A DNA stretch of 64,000 bases from the NCBI RefSeq assembly GCF_000425725.1, contig NZ_KE384441.1, forward strand, positions 277,176 to 341,175, given 5' to 3'. This document shows, one piece after another, positions 54,716 through 63,947 of this stretch. The translations under genes and the position numbers were made by a program. The notes below the pieces were generated by a model, which worked only from the letters and a program-made list of their open reading frames with translations, had not been told where the DNA came from and ran no database searches. Each line of letters opens with the position of its first letter. Positions within the stretch are counted from its first letter, which is position 1. The DNA comes from Halomonas halocynthiae DSM 14573. GTDB taxonomy: Bacteria > Pseudomonadota > Gammaproteobacteria > Pseudomonadales > Halomonadaceae.

Positions 54716-55702
54716 ATGCTTTTATCGCGCTTTTTTATTGCTCTATGGCGGCTGTTCGTTGATGCGCTGGGGGTCTTCGTTACCTTGCTCAAGGTGATGG
54801 TGCCGGCGCTGTTGGTGGTGAAGGTGCTGGAGATGGTCGGCGCTACCCAGTGGGTTGGTGTGGCGCTGGGGCCGCTAATGGAGCTGCTTGGGCTGCCGCC
54901 GGAGTTGGGCATTGTGTGGGCGGCGACGTTACTGACGAATATCTTCACTGGACTGGTCGTGTTCTTCGAAGTCACGGGTGATGCTTCGCTGAGCGTCACC
55001 CAAGTCACCGTTCTGGGTGCGCTGCTGCTAATCGGCCATTCGTTACCGGTGGAGGGCGCCGTTGCCAAACGAGCCGGTGTGCCTTGGTGGGCGACCATTG
55101 TTTTGAGAGTCGGGGGCGCTTTGGTTTTCGCGGCACTGGTTAACTGGAGCTATCGACTACTGGGCGCGCGATGGCTGGGGTATGGTCAGCAGGCCGCTGA
55201 GCTAGCTTGGCGGCCTGAGCCCCCAGCTGACGGAGTGGGTCATTGGCTGGTGGGCCAACTGTCGACCCTCGGATTGATATTCGTGATTATTTTCGCCCTG
55301 ATGGCACTGTTGGAAGTGCTCAGGTTCTTCAACCTTGAGCGCCTTGTTCACTTGGCGCTGTCGCCGCTGCTGAGGCTTCTTGGTATCGGCCGTGGTGCCG
55401 CCAATGTGACGGTAATCGGCGTTACCCTTGGCCTCAGTTATGGCGCCGGGCTATTGATTCGAGACTTGAATGCCGGTGTTATGAGCCGCCGAGACGCTAT
55501 CCTAGCGCTGTGTTTTCTGGGGCTATGCCACAGTGTCATCGAAGACACACTACTGATCCTTCTGCTAGGGGCAGAGCTATGGGCAGTGCTCGGCGTGCGC
55601 ATCGTCTTTTCCATCGTGGTCATTGCCTTGATTGCGCGCTGGCCGCAGCAACAGAGGCCTGCCTCAAGGCGTCGTCCAGAGGTCAACAACCCCCCCCTTT
55701 AA
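54716..55702 (+). CDS. Gate-domain (nucleoside-recognition/SpmA-like) membrane protein
   Basis: A 328-residue protein with two repeated Gate domains: LLKVMVPALLVVKVLEMVG.. GLPPELGIVWAATLLTNIFTG and the second half ending GLCHSVIEDTLLILLLGAELW. Predicted transporter or channel in the inner membrane, substrate unproven; with an Lrp regulator an amino-acid-linked role is likely. Confidence 0.85.
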   Translation: MLLSRFFIALWRLFVDALGVFVTLLKVMVPALLVVKVLEMVGATQWVGVALGPLMELLGLPPELGIVWAATLLTNIFTGLVVFFEVTGDASLSVTQVTVLGALLLIGHSLPVEGAVAKRAGVPWWATIVLRVGGALVFAALVNWSYRLLGARWLGYGQQAAELAWRPEPPADGVGHWLVGQLSTLGLIFVIIFALMALLEVLRFFNLERLVHLALSPLLRLLGIGRGAANVTVIGVTLGLSYGAGLLIRDLNAGVMSRRDAILALCFLGLCHSVIEDTLLILLLGAELWAVLGVRIVFSIVVIALIARWPQQQRPASRRRPEVNNPPL

Positions 55703-55731
55703 GTACGGCCGTTTCCCGTGGTTTTCGGAAG

Positions 55732-55767
55732 CAAAATAAAGCATGCCACAAGTGGTGGTTTCGCTAA
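55732..55767. repeat. 36-bp dispersed repeat, copy 2
   Basis: CAAAATAAAGCATGCCACAA.. GGTTTCGCTAA; about 32 of 36 positions match 39494-39530. The remaining 55768-56047 shows no gene and probably holds the mesX promoter. Confidence 0.6.
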
Positions 55768-56047
55768 TGCTATCTCAGTATGAATTATTTTAATGTTTGT
55801 TATGAGTATCTTTAGCTTGCCTCATGATCATATAGTTTCGATAATCCTTCTCACTACTTTATCAGTCGTGGTGTATCCGCTGAGGGTGCCCTGCAGTCTC
55901 GGTTCTTCTTATATCAAGCTTGGCAAACTCGAATGAGTGAATAGTGATTGATTGGATTGCCGGCGACGATCCAAGAGTAACGATGAAAATTTACTCAATA
56001 AAAAGAAGCCACAATTCATATTTCATAAAGCAGGATGGTGTGTCTGT

Positions 56048-57031
56048 ATGAACAAGGATTTTGCATTCACTGTTAAGTGTATTCGATTTGATGAACATTA
56101 TCAGCCATCAGAAAATACTCGAATAACGACTAACTTTGCTAACTTAGCCCGAGGAGAGAATCGTGAAGAAAATTTGCGCAATACTCTGAGGATGATCGAT
56201 AATCGTTTTAATGCTTTGGCAGACTGGGATAACCCAAAAGGTGATCGCTATGCTGTCGAAATTGATATTGTTTCTGTTGAAATGCTAGTTGATGCCTGCT
56301 CTGATGATGCAGGGCTCCCTCTCATTGAAGTGTTGAAAACAACTGTTTTAGATAAATCAAATGGTGAGAGAATAGAAGGAGTTGCTGGAAATAATTTCTC
56401 TTCTTATGTGCGAGACTATGATTTTAGTATCGTGCTTAAGGAGCATAACAGGGAAAGGGAAGGCTTTAGCGTTCCAAGTGATTTTGGTGATTTACATGGC
56501 AAGCTTTTCAAAGCATTTTTAAATTCGGATGCGTATAAGAATCACTTTAATAATCCTCCGGTTATTTGCATTAGCGTATCGAGTAATAGAGAGTATCATC
56601 GCACGGAAAATTATCATCCTGTGTTGGGTGTGGAGTACCTCCAGAAAGACTACTCCTTGACGGATGAGTATTTTAGAAAAATGGGAATGACGGTTCGCTA
56701 TTTTATGCCTGCGGGCAGCGTTGCACCGTTGGCATTCTATTTTAAGGGTGATTTGCTTAGTGACTATACTCATCTTGAGCTTATTAGCACAATAAGCACT
56801 ATGGACACATTTCAAAAAATTTATCGCCCTGAGATTTATAATGCTAACTCTGTGGCTGGAAAGTTTTACCAGCCCAGCCTGAATCAGCAAGACTATTCGT
56901 TGACCCGAATTGTTTATGACCGAGAAGAGCGGGGGCGTCTAGCCACTGAGCAGGGAAAATTTGTTGAGGAAAACTTTATTAAGCCATACAGAAGTATGCT
57001 GGATCATTGGTCCGCTAATTTTGCAGTTTGA
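56048..57031 (+). CDS. mesX: MesX (DUF1852), partner of the MesD methionine synthase
   Basis: A 327-residue DUF1852 protein (FAFTVKCIRFDEHYQPSENTRITTNFANLARG read across ~4-36; NNPPVICISVSSNREYHRTENYHPVLGVEY). From published fitness work recalled here, DUF1852 (MesX) is needed for methyl transfer by MesD, a core-type, folate-independent methionine synthase. Start at the ATG at 56048: earlier in-frame residues are basic and not family-like. Encoded 62 bp before mesD. Confidence 0.88.
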   Translation: MNKDFAFTVKCIRFDEHYQPSENTRITTNFANLARGENREENLRNTLRMIDNRFNALADWDNPKGDRYAVEIDIVSVEMLVDACSDDAGLPLIEVLKTTVLDKSNGERIEGVAGNNFSSYVRDYDFSIVLKEHNREREGFSVPSDFGDLHGKLFKAFLNSDAYKNHFNNPPVICISVSSNREYHRTENYHPVLGVEYLQKDYSLTDEYFRKMGMTVRYFMPAGSVAPLAFYFKGDLLSDYTHLELISTISTMDTFQKIYRPEIYNANSVAGKFYQPSLNQQDYSLTRIVYDREERGRLATEQGKFVEENFIKPYRSMLDHWSANFAV

Positions 57032-57093
57032 TAAGTTTTTAAATCTTTATATAAGCTATACGCTTTGGCTTACCTATCACGAGATATTGCATC

Positions 57094-58122
57094 ATGGCAA
57101 AATTGTTACCTACTTCGACGGCCGGTAGTCTTCCTAAACCTTCTTGGCTCGCGCAGCCGGAGATGTTGTGGTCACCTTGGAAATTGCAGGGAGAGGGGTT
57201 AACGGAAGGTAAGCAAGATGCATTGCGACTGTCGTTGCATGAGCAACAGCAGGCGGGTATTGATATCGTCAGTGATGGTGAGCAATCGCGCCAACATTTT
57301 GTTACAACATTTATTGAACACCTTAATGGCGTTGATTTTGATAAGCGCGAGACGGTAAGAATTCGCGACCGTTATGATGCGAGTGTTCCTTCTGTGGTGG
57401 GTGAGGTATCGCGTCAGAAACCGGTGTTTGTGGATGATGCCAAATTCTTACGTCAGCTTACTACGCAGCCGATAAAATGGGCTTTGCCTGGCCCTATGAC
57501 GATGATCGATACGCTGTACGATGGCCATTATAAAAGCCGTGAAAAGCTTGCATGGGAATTTGCCAAAATACTGAATCAAGAGGCTCGTGAATTAGAAGCT
57601 GCGGGGGTCGATATCATTCAGTTTGATGAGCCTGCATTTAATGTTTTTTTTGATGAGGTGAATGACTGGGGTGTCGCTACGTTGGAAAAAGCCATTGAAG
57701 GACTGAAGTGCGAAACGGCAGTGCACATTTGTTACGGGTATGGCATAAAAGCAAATACCGATTGGAAAAACACTCTTGGAACTGAGTGGCGCCAATACGA
57801 AGAAGCGTTCCCTAAACTTCAGAGATCCAATATTGATATTGTCTCTCTAGAATGCCAGAACTCTCGTGTTCCAATGGAGCTTATTGAGCTTATTCGAGGA
57901 AAAAAAGTTATGGTGGGGGCGATTGACGTAGCCACCAATGCTATCGAAACACCGGAAGACGTAGCCAGGACGCTACGAAAAGCGCTTCAGTTCGTTGATG
58001 CTGAAAAACTTTATCCCAGCACTAACTGCGGCATGGCGCCGTTATCTCGTCAAGTTGCTAGGGCTAAGCTTAATGCATTGAGTGCTGGCGCTAATATTGT
58101 GATACAAGAGCTTTCCAGTTAA
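57094..58122 (+). CDS. mesD: MesD core-type methionine synthase
   Basis: A 342-residue MetE C-terminal-domain-like enzyme. Zinc ligand candidates: His211, Cys213 (VHICYG), Glu253 (SLECQ) and Cys312 (NCGMAPLSR). It lacks the N-terminal folate-binding half of MetE (~760 residues), as in MesD. It makes methionine from homocysteine without cobalamin, with MesX. No SAM riboswitch or MetR gene is visible near it. Confidence 0.9.
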   Translation: MAKLLPTSTAGSLPKPSWLAQPEMLWSPWKLQGEGLTEGKQDALRLSLHEQQQAGIDIVSDGEQSRQHFVTTFIEHLNGVDFDKRETVRIRDRYDASVPSVVGEVSRQKPVFVDDAKFLRQLTTQPIKWALPGPMTMIDTLYDGHYKSREKLAWEFAKILNQEARELEAAGVDIIQFDEPAFNVFFDEVNDWGVATLEKAIEGLKCETAVHICYGYGIKANTDWKNTLGTEWRQYEEAFPKLQRSNIDIVSLECQNSRVPMELIELIRGKKVMVGAIDVATNAIETPEDVARTLRKALQFVDAEKLYPSTNCGMAPLSRQVARAKLNALSAGANIVIQELSS

Positions 58123-58161
58123 GTAAGCTTACTGAGTTTATTAAGTGATGTAGTTTTGAAT

Positions 58162-58201
58162 AGGCACTACCTGCTGTGATGTATTGCAGCGGGTAATGCC
58201 T
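58162..58201. terminator. Bidirectional hairpin between mesD and the phenol regulator
   Basis: AGGCACTACCTGCTG pairs with CAGCGGGTAATGCCT (13 of 15 Watson-Crick) between convergent stops at 58122 and 58244. Confidence 0.65.
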
Positions 58202-58243
58202 AGTATCGTTGTACATGTAATGGGTAACACTGCTTGGCAGGAC

Positions 58244-59989
58244 TTAGCCCATTTCTCGTTTCTTTAGTCGGTAATCCAGTGCGGCGCGACTCAGCCCCAG
58301 GCGTCTAGCGGCAGCGGATACGTTGCCTTTGGACTCGTGATAGGCGTACTCCAGCATTGTTTCTTCAAGTTTCTCTAGCCCAATGCCCTGAGCCAGAATA
58401 TCTTCGCAAAGTGTTCTGAGGAAGGCATCGTTGGCTTGGTTATCATGTTCACTGTCTGTTTGTATGTAGCCTCCTGATGTTAGCAATTTGCCGCGCTCTG
58501 CACGGGCCGGGTAGCTTTTCAGATGGCTGAATAGTGCTTTTTCATCAATCGATTTATTTTCGCCAGCCAAGATAACGCCCCGTTCTATCGTGTTCTGTAG
58601 TTCTCGAATATTGCCTGGCCACGTCTGTGCCTGAAGAGCGGCTGTGGCCTGGTCGGTGAAGCCGAGGGTTTTAATGCGATATTGCTGTTCGAAGCGTTCC
58701 AAAAAATGCGTTGCCAATAGCGTGATATCGTCACGGCGCTCGCGTAAGGGAGGAATGACGACAGGATAGGCATTAAGTCGATAGAAAAGGTCTGCTCGAA
58801 AGCGGCCATCTTCGACTCGTTGAGCCAAGTCGCCATGAGTTGCGGCAACAATACGCACATCAACATGTTGGCTGGTTTGTCCGCCGACTCGCTCGATCTG
58901 TTTTTCTTGTAGAGCGCGCAAAAGCGCTGCTTGGGCGCGAGGCGATAGCTCGGCGAGTTCGTCGAGAAATAGTGTGCCCCCATGAGCACGCTCGAAGCGC
59001 CCGGCGCGAGACTGTACGGCACCGGTATAAGCCCCTTTTTCAACGCCAAACAACTCGGATTCGATGAGTTCAGGTGGAATCGCCGCGCAGTTCACAGCAA
59101 TAAAAGGCGCATTAGCGCGGTCACTTTGCTGGTGTATGCGATAGGCGAGAATCTCCTTGCCGGTTCCTGTCTCGCCGAGCAGCATAATCGGTACATCTGA
59201 ACTCGCAGCACGGTCGATCAGGTCTAGCACGCCTAGGAATGCGGGTGTTTTACCGATGGGGCGATGTTCTTCGTCGCCGCGATGACGGGCAATATCATCT
59301 TCTAAGTAGGCGATTCGAGACTGCAATTCATAGAGCTCGTCGATCAAAGGGTCTTCGCGAAATAGTGCTGCAAACGCTTCGTGATCTTCCCACTCTTGAG
59401 CGGGTTTGCCGATAATACGGCAGCGCTCGTCTCCGCAGTCACGGCACTCTACCTCACGATACTGGATTTCCTGGTTCATGAACTGGCTAGAATAAGCGCA
59501 GGCGTAGCCTAGTAGCATCCAGCAGGAAGGTTCTTTCAGGTGATCGAGAACAGTGTCGTTGGTGGCAACTTCAAAAGAGTCTTGCCACTCAAACTCTGCG
59601 TAGAAATGTTGTTTTTCAGGGGCGATCTCTAGAGCAATGGGTACCACTTTAACCAGCCCGCGCAGCGTATGTAGCTGAGGGCCAGTCATGAAGCCGTCCT
59701 CTATCGACATATCTTGGCCGCGTACTTCCTTGGCCAGCTCTGCATCTTTGATACCCGAATAATAGCCAAGGCGCATAAAAAAACCTCGGGCCCGTTTAAT
59801 TCCCATGGTGTTAATAATTTCCTTTCGGAAGGTTGCCATGGTTTGTACTTGCATCAATATAACGCGTTGCTCGCCAAGCCATATTTGTCCTTCATCCGGC
59901 AGAAATCGCAGCTTAGCAATAATGTCTTGGCTGTCAGGGTATCGAGGGGGTGACATGGATTTTGGCATGTTATTTGGTGTTTTTGGCAT
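58244..59989 (-). CDS. dmpR: Sigma54-dependent phenol-sensing activator (DmpR/MopR family)
   Basis: 581 residues: XylR_N sensor, V4R, AAA+ (Walker A GETGTGKE at ~272-279, sigma54-contact loop GAYTGA at ~319-324) and a Fis-type HTH (SAARRLGLSRAALDYRLKK). MopR zinc ligands C155, E178, C181 and C189 have matches at C156, E179, C182 and C190, and phenol-binding H106 and W134 at H107 and W135, so phenol is the likely inducer. ATG 59989 is used; upstream only TTG is in frame. Divergent from the dmp operon. Confidence 0.93.
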   Translation of the reverse strand: MPKTPNNMPKSMSPPRYPDSQDIIAKLRFLPDEGQIWLGEQRVILMQVQTMATFRKEIINTMGIKRARGFFMRLGYYSGIKDAELAKEVRGQDMSIEDGFMTGPQLHTLRGLVKVVPIALEIAPEKQHFYAEFEWQDSFEVATNDTVLDHLKEPSCWMLLGYACAYSSQFMNQEIQYREVECRDCGDERCRIIGKPAQEWEDHEAFAALFREDPLIDELYELQSRIAYLEDDIARHRGDEEHRPIGKTPAFLGVLDLIDRAASSDVPIMLLGETGTGKEILAYRIHQQSDRANAPFIAVNCAAIPPELIESELFGVEKGAYTGAVQSRAGRFERAHGGTLFLDELAELSPRAQAALLRALQEKQIERVGGQTSQHVDVRIVAATHGDLAQRVEDGRFRADLFYRLNAYPVVIPPLRERRDDITLLATHFLERFEQQYRIKTLGFTDQATAALQAQTWPGNIRELQNTIERGVILAGENKSIDEKALFSHLKSYPARAERGKLLTSGGYIQTDSEHDNQANDAFLRTLCEDILAQGIGLEKLEETMLEYAYHESKGNVSAAARRLGLSRAALDYRLKKREMG

Positions 59990-60317
59990 GATGTGTCTCG
60001 TCAAGGTCTGCAGTTTATTGTTTTGATAATTATATTAATTTTTCGTTCTGGGCATTGCCAGAAGAGCCAAATGTTACCGTGCTAGTAGTCATTAGGCACC
60101 TGAAATGATTTTTATAAAGAACGTTCTTAATAAGTAATTTCTGTGTATCAGCACGATTATGGTTCTGTGCATTTCAATTGTTTTCATGTTTTGAGAAAGC
60201 TGCGTTGCAGCATTTCATGAATGCCTGAATACCTCGGATGATTTTTTGGTCATTTTATCTCAGTTTTTTGTTTATAACCATTTGAATATATTTGTTAATT
60301 TTTGTTTTTATCTAAGT

Positions 60318-60333
60318 TGGCACGCTTTTTGAA
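60318..60333 (+). promoter_or_regulatory. Sigma54 promoter of the phenol hydroxylase operon
   Basis: TGGCACGCTTTTTGAA: -24 GG at 60319-60320, ten bases, then G at 60331 followed by A instead of C in the -12 element. It is 79 bp upstream of the first gene, within the AT-rich ~400-bp divergent region (60005-60411) that should also hold activator and IHF sites. I found no clear TTGATCAATTGATCAA-type site; a weak CAATTG-centred dyad lies near 60172. Confidence 0.75.
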
Positions 60334-60411
60334 AGAGTCTTGATAGCCAGCAATAGCGGTAAAGAATAAGTGTGCATCAAGCTAGAACAACAAATACTCA
60401 GGGGGTGTTCT

Positions 60412-60669
60412 ATGACAGATTCGGCTATTCCTCCATCGCTGTGCTGCTTCGTTAGAGTGCGTAGCCGCGATGAGCGTTTTGTGGAGTTCGATTTTGCTAT
60501 TGAGAATCCAGAATTATTCGTCGAGCTAATTTTGCCGCCTCAAGCCTTTGAGACGTTTTGTCAACGTAATGCGGTGACCATTATGAGTGACGAGCAGGCC
60601 CATGAGGTCGACCAGCAGATGGAAAAGTGGCGTTATGGTGATGCTGGTTCCGAGCTGAGTTATAAGTAG
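60412..60669 (+). CDS. dmpK: Phenol hydroxylase assembly protein DmpK (P0)
   Basis: An 85-residue protein of the DmpK/PhhK family (CFVRVRSRDERFVEFDFAIENPELFVELILPPQAFETFC across 11-50). It assists iron loading or assembly of the oxygenase and is not needed in turnover. ATG at 60412 has GGGGG upstream; earlier starts add unrelated residues. First gene of dmpKLMNOP. Confidence 0.9.
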   Translation: MTDSAIPPSLCCFVRVRSRDERFVEFDFAIENPELFVELILPPQAFETFCQRNAVTIMSDEQAHEVDQQMEKWRYGDAGSELSYK

Positions 60670-60712
60670 ATGACATCTCTAATTTCTTGACAAAAATAAG
60701 CCAGGAGCTGAT

Positions 60713-61708
60713 ATGAGCGTTGAAATAAAAACTACCAGTATCGAGCCAATTCGACAGACTTATGGCCATACAAAACGCCGCTTTGGTGACAAACCGGCAA
60801 CTCGTTATCAGGAAGCCAGTTTCGACATTCAGCCAACCAGTAATTTTCATTACCGGCCGCTTTATGATCATCAGTTTGAACTCTATGACCCTAACCATAC
60901 CGCGCTGAAAATGCGTGATTGGTATGTTTTTAGTGATCCACGTCAGTTCTATTATGGTGCTTGGGTAGCTAGCCGAGATGCGATGCAAAAAAACACTGAG
61001 AGTAGTTTTGGTTTTTTTGAGAAGCGCAATCTAGGCAGCCGCTTAAGCAGTGAAGCCAAGCAGTTGGTGACCAAAACCCTGTTACCACTTCGGCATATGG
61101 AAATGGGGGCCAACATGAACAACGTTGGCATTGCTGGTGATGCTTATGGCACCACTATCAGCCAAGCGCATATGTTTCATGGTATGGATCGTCTAGCGAC
61201 CGCTCAATATGTGTCGCGTATTGGCCTGCTGATTGATGATACACCTGGTGTGGTATTGGCCGAGGCCAAACAGTTATGGATGGAAGATGCTGCTTGGCAG
61301 GGGCTTCGTCGCTATGTTGAAGATAGCTTTGTTATTAAAGATTGGGCAGAACTGAGTGTGGCGCAAAACCTAGTGCTTGATGGTTTGCTATACCCCTATC
61401 TGAACGATCACTTTGATGCAGAGCTAGACAAGCTGGGTGGTAGTGATATCGTCATGCTTACTGACTTTATGCGTGAGTGGTTTAAAGATAGTACGCGCTT
61501 TATTGATGCCTTATTTAAAGCCTTGGCTGCAGAAAGTGACGCCAATCGAGAGCAATTAAACCACTGGATTAAGCATTGGAATGAGCGTGCCGTGGATGCG
61601 CTTGAGCCAATCATTGGTACGGAGGCTATTGCTGATTCACAAGCTTTGTTAGCCAAGCGATTAACCAAGCTAAGCCTCAGTGCCGATGCTGTTTCTAGTC
61701 ATCACTGA
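60713..61708 (+). CDS. dmpL: Phenol hydroxylase beta subunit DmpL (P1)
   Basis: A 331-residue homologue of the diiron oxygenase beta subunit: FDIQPTSNFHYRPLYDHQFELYD, RDWYVFSDPRQFYYGAWV, RHMEMGANMNNVGIAGDAYGTTISQAHMFHGMDRLATAQY in parts. The iron ligands of the alpha subunit are absent, as expected. Part of the multicomponent hydroxylase that makes catechol from phenol. Confidence 0.95.
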   Translation: MSVEIKTTSIEPIRQTYGHTKRRFGDKPATRYQEASFDIQPTSNFHYRPLYDHQFELYDPNHTALKMRDWYVFSDPRQFYYGAWVASRDAMQKNTESSFGFFEKRNLGSRLSSEAKQLVTKTLLPLRHMEMGANMNNVGIAGDAYGTTISQAHMFHGMDRLATAQYVSRIGLLIDDTPGVVLAEAKQLWMEDAAWQGLRRYVEDSFVIKDWAELSVAQNLVLDGLLYPYLNDHFDAELDKLGGSDIVMLTDFMREWFKDSTRFIDALFKALAAESDANREQLNHWIKHWNERAVDALEPIIGTEAIADSQALLAKRLTKLSLSADAVSSHH

Positions 61709-61737
61709 ACCAGCCATCAACTCACCAGGAGATTTCC

Positions 61738-62007
61738 ATGTCACGTGTGTTTATTGCGCTACAAGATAATGAAAATTCGCGCTTTATCGTTGAGGCGATT
61801 AGTGAAGATAACCCCGGCGCTGAGGTTAAGCACAGCCCGGCAATGATTCGTATAGAAGCAGATAACCGCTTGACAGTATATCGCCAAACTGTTGAAGAAA
61901 AGCTTGGCCGAGACTGGGATACCCAAGAGCTACAAATCGACATGATTAGCATCGGCGGTAATGTTGATGAAGATGACGATAGCTTTACGCTCTATTGGAA
62001 TAGCTGA
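61738..62007 (+). CDS. dmpM: Phenol hydroxylase effector DmpM (P2)
   Basis: An 89-residue cofactorless MmoB/DmpM-type regulatory protein (VFIALQDNENSRFIVEAI, NRLTVYRQTVEEKLGRDWDTQELQIDMISIGGNV in parts). It binds the oxygenase and stimulates turnover. AGGAG precedes the ATG. Confidence 0.95.
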   Translation: MSRVFIALQDNENSRFIVEAISEDNPGAEVKHSPAMIRIEADNRLTVYRQTVEEKLGRDWDTQELQIDMISIGGNVDEDDDSFTLYWNS

Positions 62008-62049
62008 TTTTCAAGATATTACAACGATAAACCTTGAGGAATTCATTCG

Positions 62050-63561
62050 ATGAATGCTAAAGCCAGCAAGCGCTTAAATATGAAAGAACGCTATCGGATC
62101 ATGACCCGGGATTTGGCCTGGGAGTCTAGTTATCAGCGCCACGAAGATATCTTTCCTCAGGAAAGCTTTGAAGGTATTAAGATTACCGACTGGAGCCAAT
62201 GGGAAGATCCGTTCCGCTTGACTATGGACAATTATTGGAAATTTCAAGCGGAAAAAGAGCGTAAGCTCTACGCCATTTTTGATGCGGTATCTCAAAATAA
62301 TGGCCAAATGAATATTAGTGATCCGCGCTATTTGAATGCGGTAAAGCTGTTCATTACTGCTGTAACACCACTTGAATACAATGCGTACAAAGGCTACGCC
62401 CGAGTGGGTCGTCAATTCGGTGGAGTAGGCGCACGCATTGCCTGTCAGATGCAATCTATTGACGAGCTGCGCCATACTCAAACCCAAATTCATGCCATGA
62501 GCCACTACAATAAATACTTTGGCGGCATGCATGATTTTCCGCATATGTTTGACCGAGTGTGGTACTTGTCGGTGCCCAAGTCGTTCTTTGAAGATGCCTC
62601 TACTGCTGGGCCATTCGAGTTCCTGACCGCGATTTCTTTCTCCTTTGAGTATGTGCTGACTAACTTGCTATTTTTGCCTTTTATGTCTGGCGCTGCTTAT
62701 AACGGCGATATGAATACCGTGACCTTCGGTTTCTCGGCTCAGTCTGATGAAGCGCGGCATATGACGCTGGGTCTTGAAATCATAAAGTTCATTCTTGAGC
62801 AGCACGAAGACAATGTACCGATTGTGCAGAAATGGCTGGATAAGTGGCTGTGGCGTGGTTATCGGCTGTTGTCCATTGTTGGCATGATGATGGACTACAT
62901 GCTGCCCAATAAGGTGATGTCTTGGGCTGAAGCGTGGGAGATGTATTACGAGCAGGCGGGTGGGGCGCTATTCAAGGAGCTTGAGCGTTACGGTATTCGT
63001 CCGCCCAAATATGCTGAGCAAACAGTCGCTGGTAAAGATCATGTTAGCCATCAATCGTGGTTTATCTTTTATCAGTACGGCCATGCCACTGCGTTTAATA
63101 CCTGGGTGCCTAATGCCAAGGAAATGGATTGGTTGTCTGAAAAATATCCCGATACTTTCGATCGGCTATACCGCCCCCGTTTTGAATTGTTGGCTGAAAA
63201 AGCCGCCAAAGGTGAGCGCTTCTATAACAATACTTTGCCTCAGTTGTGCCAGGTCTGCCAAGTGCCATTAGCCATTACTGAGCCGGATGATGACACGCTG
63301 TTAAGCCATCGGGATACGGTTTATGAGGGAGATCGCTATCATTTCTGTTCTGATGGATGCAGCGATATTTTCCAGAATGAGCCAGAAAAATATGTTCAAT
63401 CTTGGCTGCCGGTACATCAGATTTTACAAGGAAATTGCGGCGGTGAAGATATGGAAAAAGTGATTGGTGAGTACTATCGCATCGAAATGGGGGAGGACAA
63501 CCTCGAATTTGAGGGGTCCTCGGAGCAGCGTCGCTGGAAGCAGTGGAAACAGGCCGTCTGA
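62050..63561 (+). CDS. dmpN: Phenol hydroxylase alpha subunit DmpN (P3), diiron oxygenase
   Basis: 503 residues. Diiron ligands are all present: Glu109, Glu139 and His142 (DELRH), Glu200, Glu234 and His237 (DEARH), with toluene-monooxygenase-like spacing. C-terminal YHS-like cysteine region (CQVCQVPL, HFCSDGCSDIF) is typical of the group. It hydroxylates phenol to catechol with O2. Confidence 0.96.
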   Translation: MNAKASKRLNMKERYRIMTRDLAWESSYQRHEDIFPQESFEGIKITDWSQWEDPFRLTMDNYWKFQAEKERKLYAIFDAVSQNNGQMNISDPRYLNAVKLFITAVTPLEYNAYKGYARVGRQFGGVGARIACQMQSIDELRHTQTQIHAMSHYNKYFGGMHDFPHMFDRVWYLSVPKSFFEDASTAGPFEFLTAISFSFEYVLTNLLFLPFMSGAAYNGDMNTVTFGFSAQSDEARHMTLGLEIIKFILEQHEDNVPIVQKWLDKWLWRGYRLLSIVGMMMDYMLPNKVMSWAEAWEMYYEQAGGALFKELERYGIRPPKYAEQTVAGKDHVSHQSWFIFYQYGHATAFNTWVPNAKEMDWLSEKYPDTFDRLYRPRFELLAEKAAKGERFYNNTLPQLCQVCQVPLAITEPDDDTLLSHRDTVYEGDRYHFCSDGCSDIFQNEPEKYVQSWLPVHQILQGNCGGEDMEKVIGEYYRIEMGEDNLEFEGSSEQRRWKQWKQAV

Positions 63562-63573
63562 GGAGAGAAGACC

Positions 63574-63936
63574 ATGACTGTTAATGCCAATTACCCTAAC
63601 TACCAAGGCCCTGTGCGCGATAGGGTTGAGAATTTCCATGGCAACCAGTTGGTGTATGTAATGTGGGAACGCCACTTGCTATTTTGCGCACCGCTGACTT
63701 TTCTGGCCGATCCCAACATGTCATTTAGCGATTTCCTGAATGACATGCTGCACCCCGCCCTAGCGCCGCATCCTGAAAGCCAGCAGTTACGCTTTGACGA
63801 TGCAAAATGGCGTCTTAATGGTGAGGGCTTCGCGCCACGTCTTGAGGCGTCTCTGATCAACAATGGTATCGATCATAAGTCTCAGTTGCGCTTGATCACG
63901 CCGTGCCTCTCTGACTTGGCTGATGCGGCCATTTAA
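63574..63936 (+). CDS. dmpO: Phenol hydroxylase gamma subunit DmpO (P4)
   Basis: A 120-residue P4 subunit (FHGNQLVYVMWERHLLFCAPLTFL). It completes the (alpha-beta-gamma)2 oxygenase. 12 bp after dmpN. Confidence 0.95.
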   Translation: MTVNANYPNYQGPVRDRVENFHGNQLVYVMWERHLLFCAPLTFLADPNMSFSDFLNDMLHPALAPHPESQQLRFDDAKWRLNGEGFAPRLEASLINNGIDHKSQLRLITPCLSDLADAAI

Positions 63937-63947
63937 GGAGAGATGCC

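Noticed and set aside
60150-60200. DmpR-type upstream activating sequence centred on CAATTG
   Set aside because: Arms do not match TTGATCAATTGATCAA well enough to annotate.
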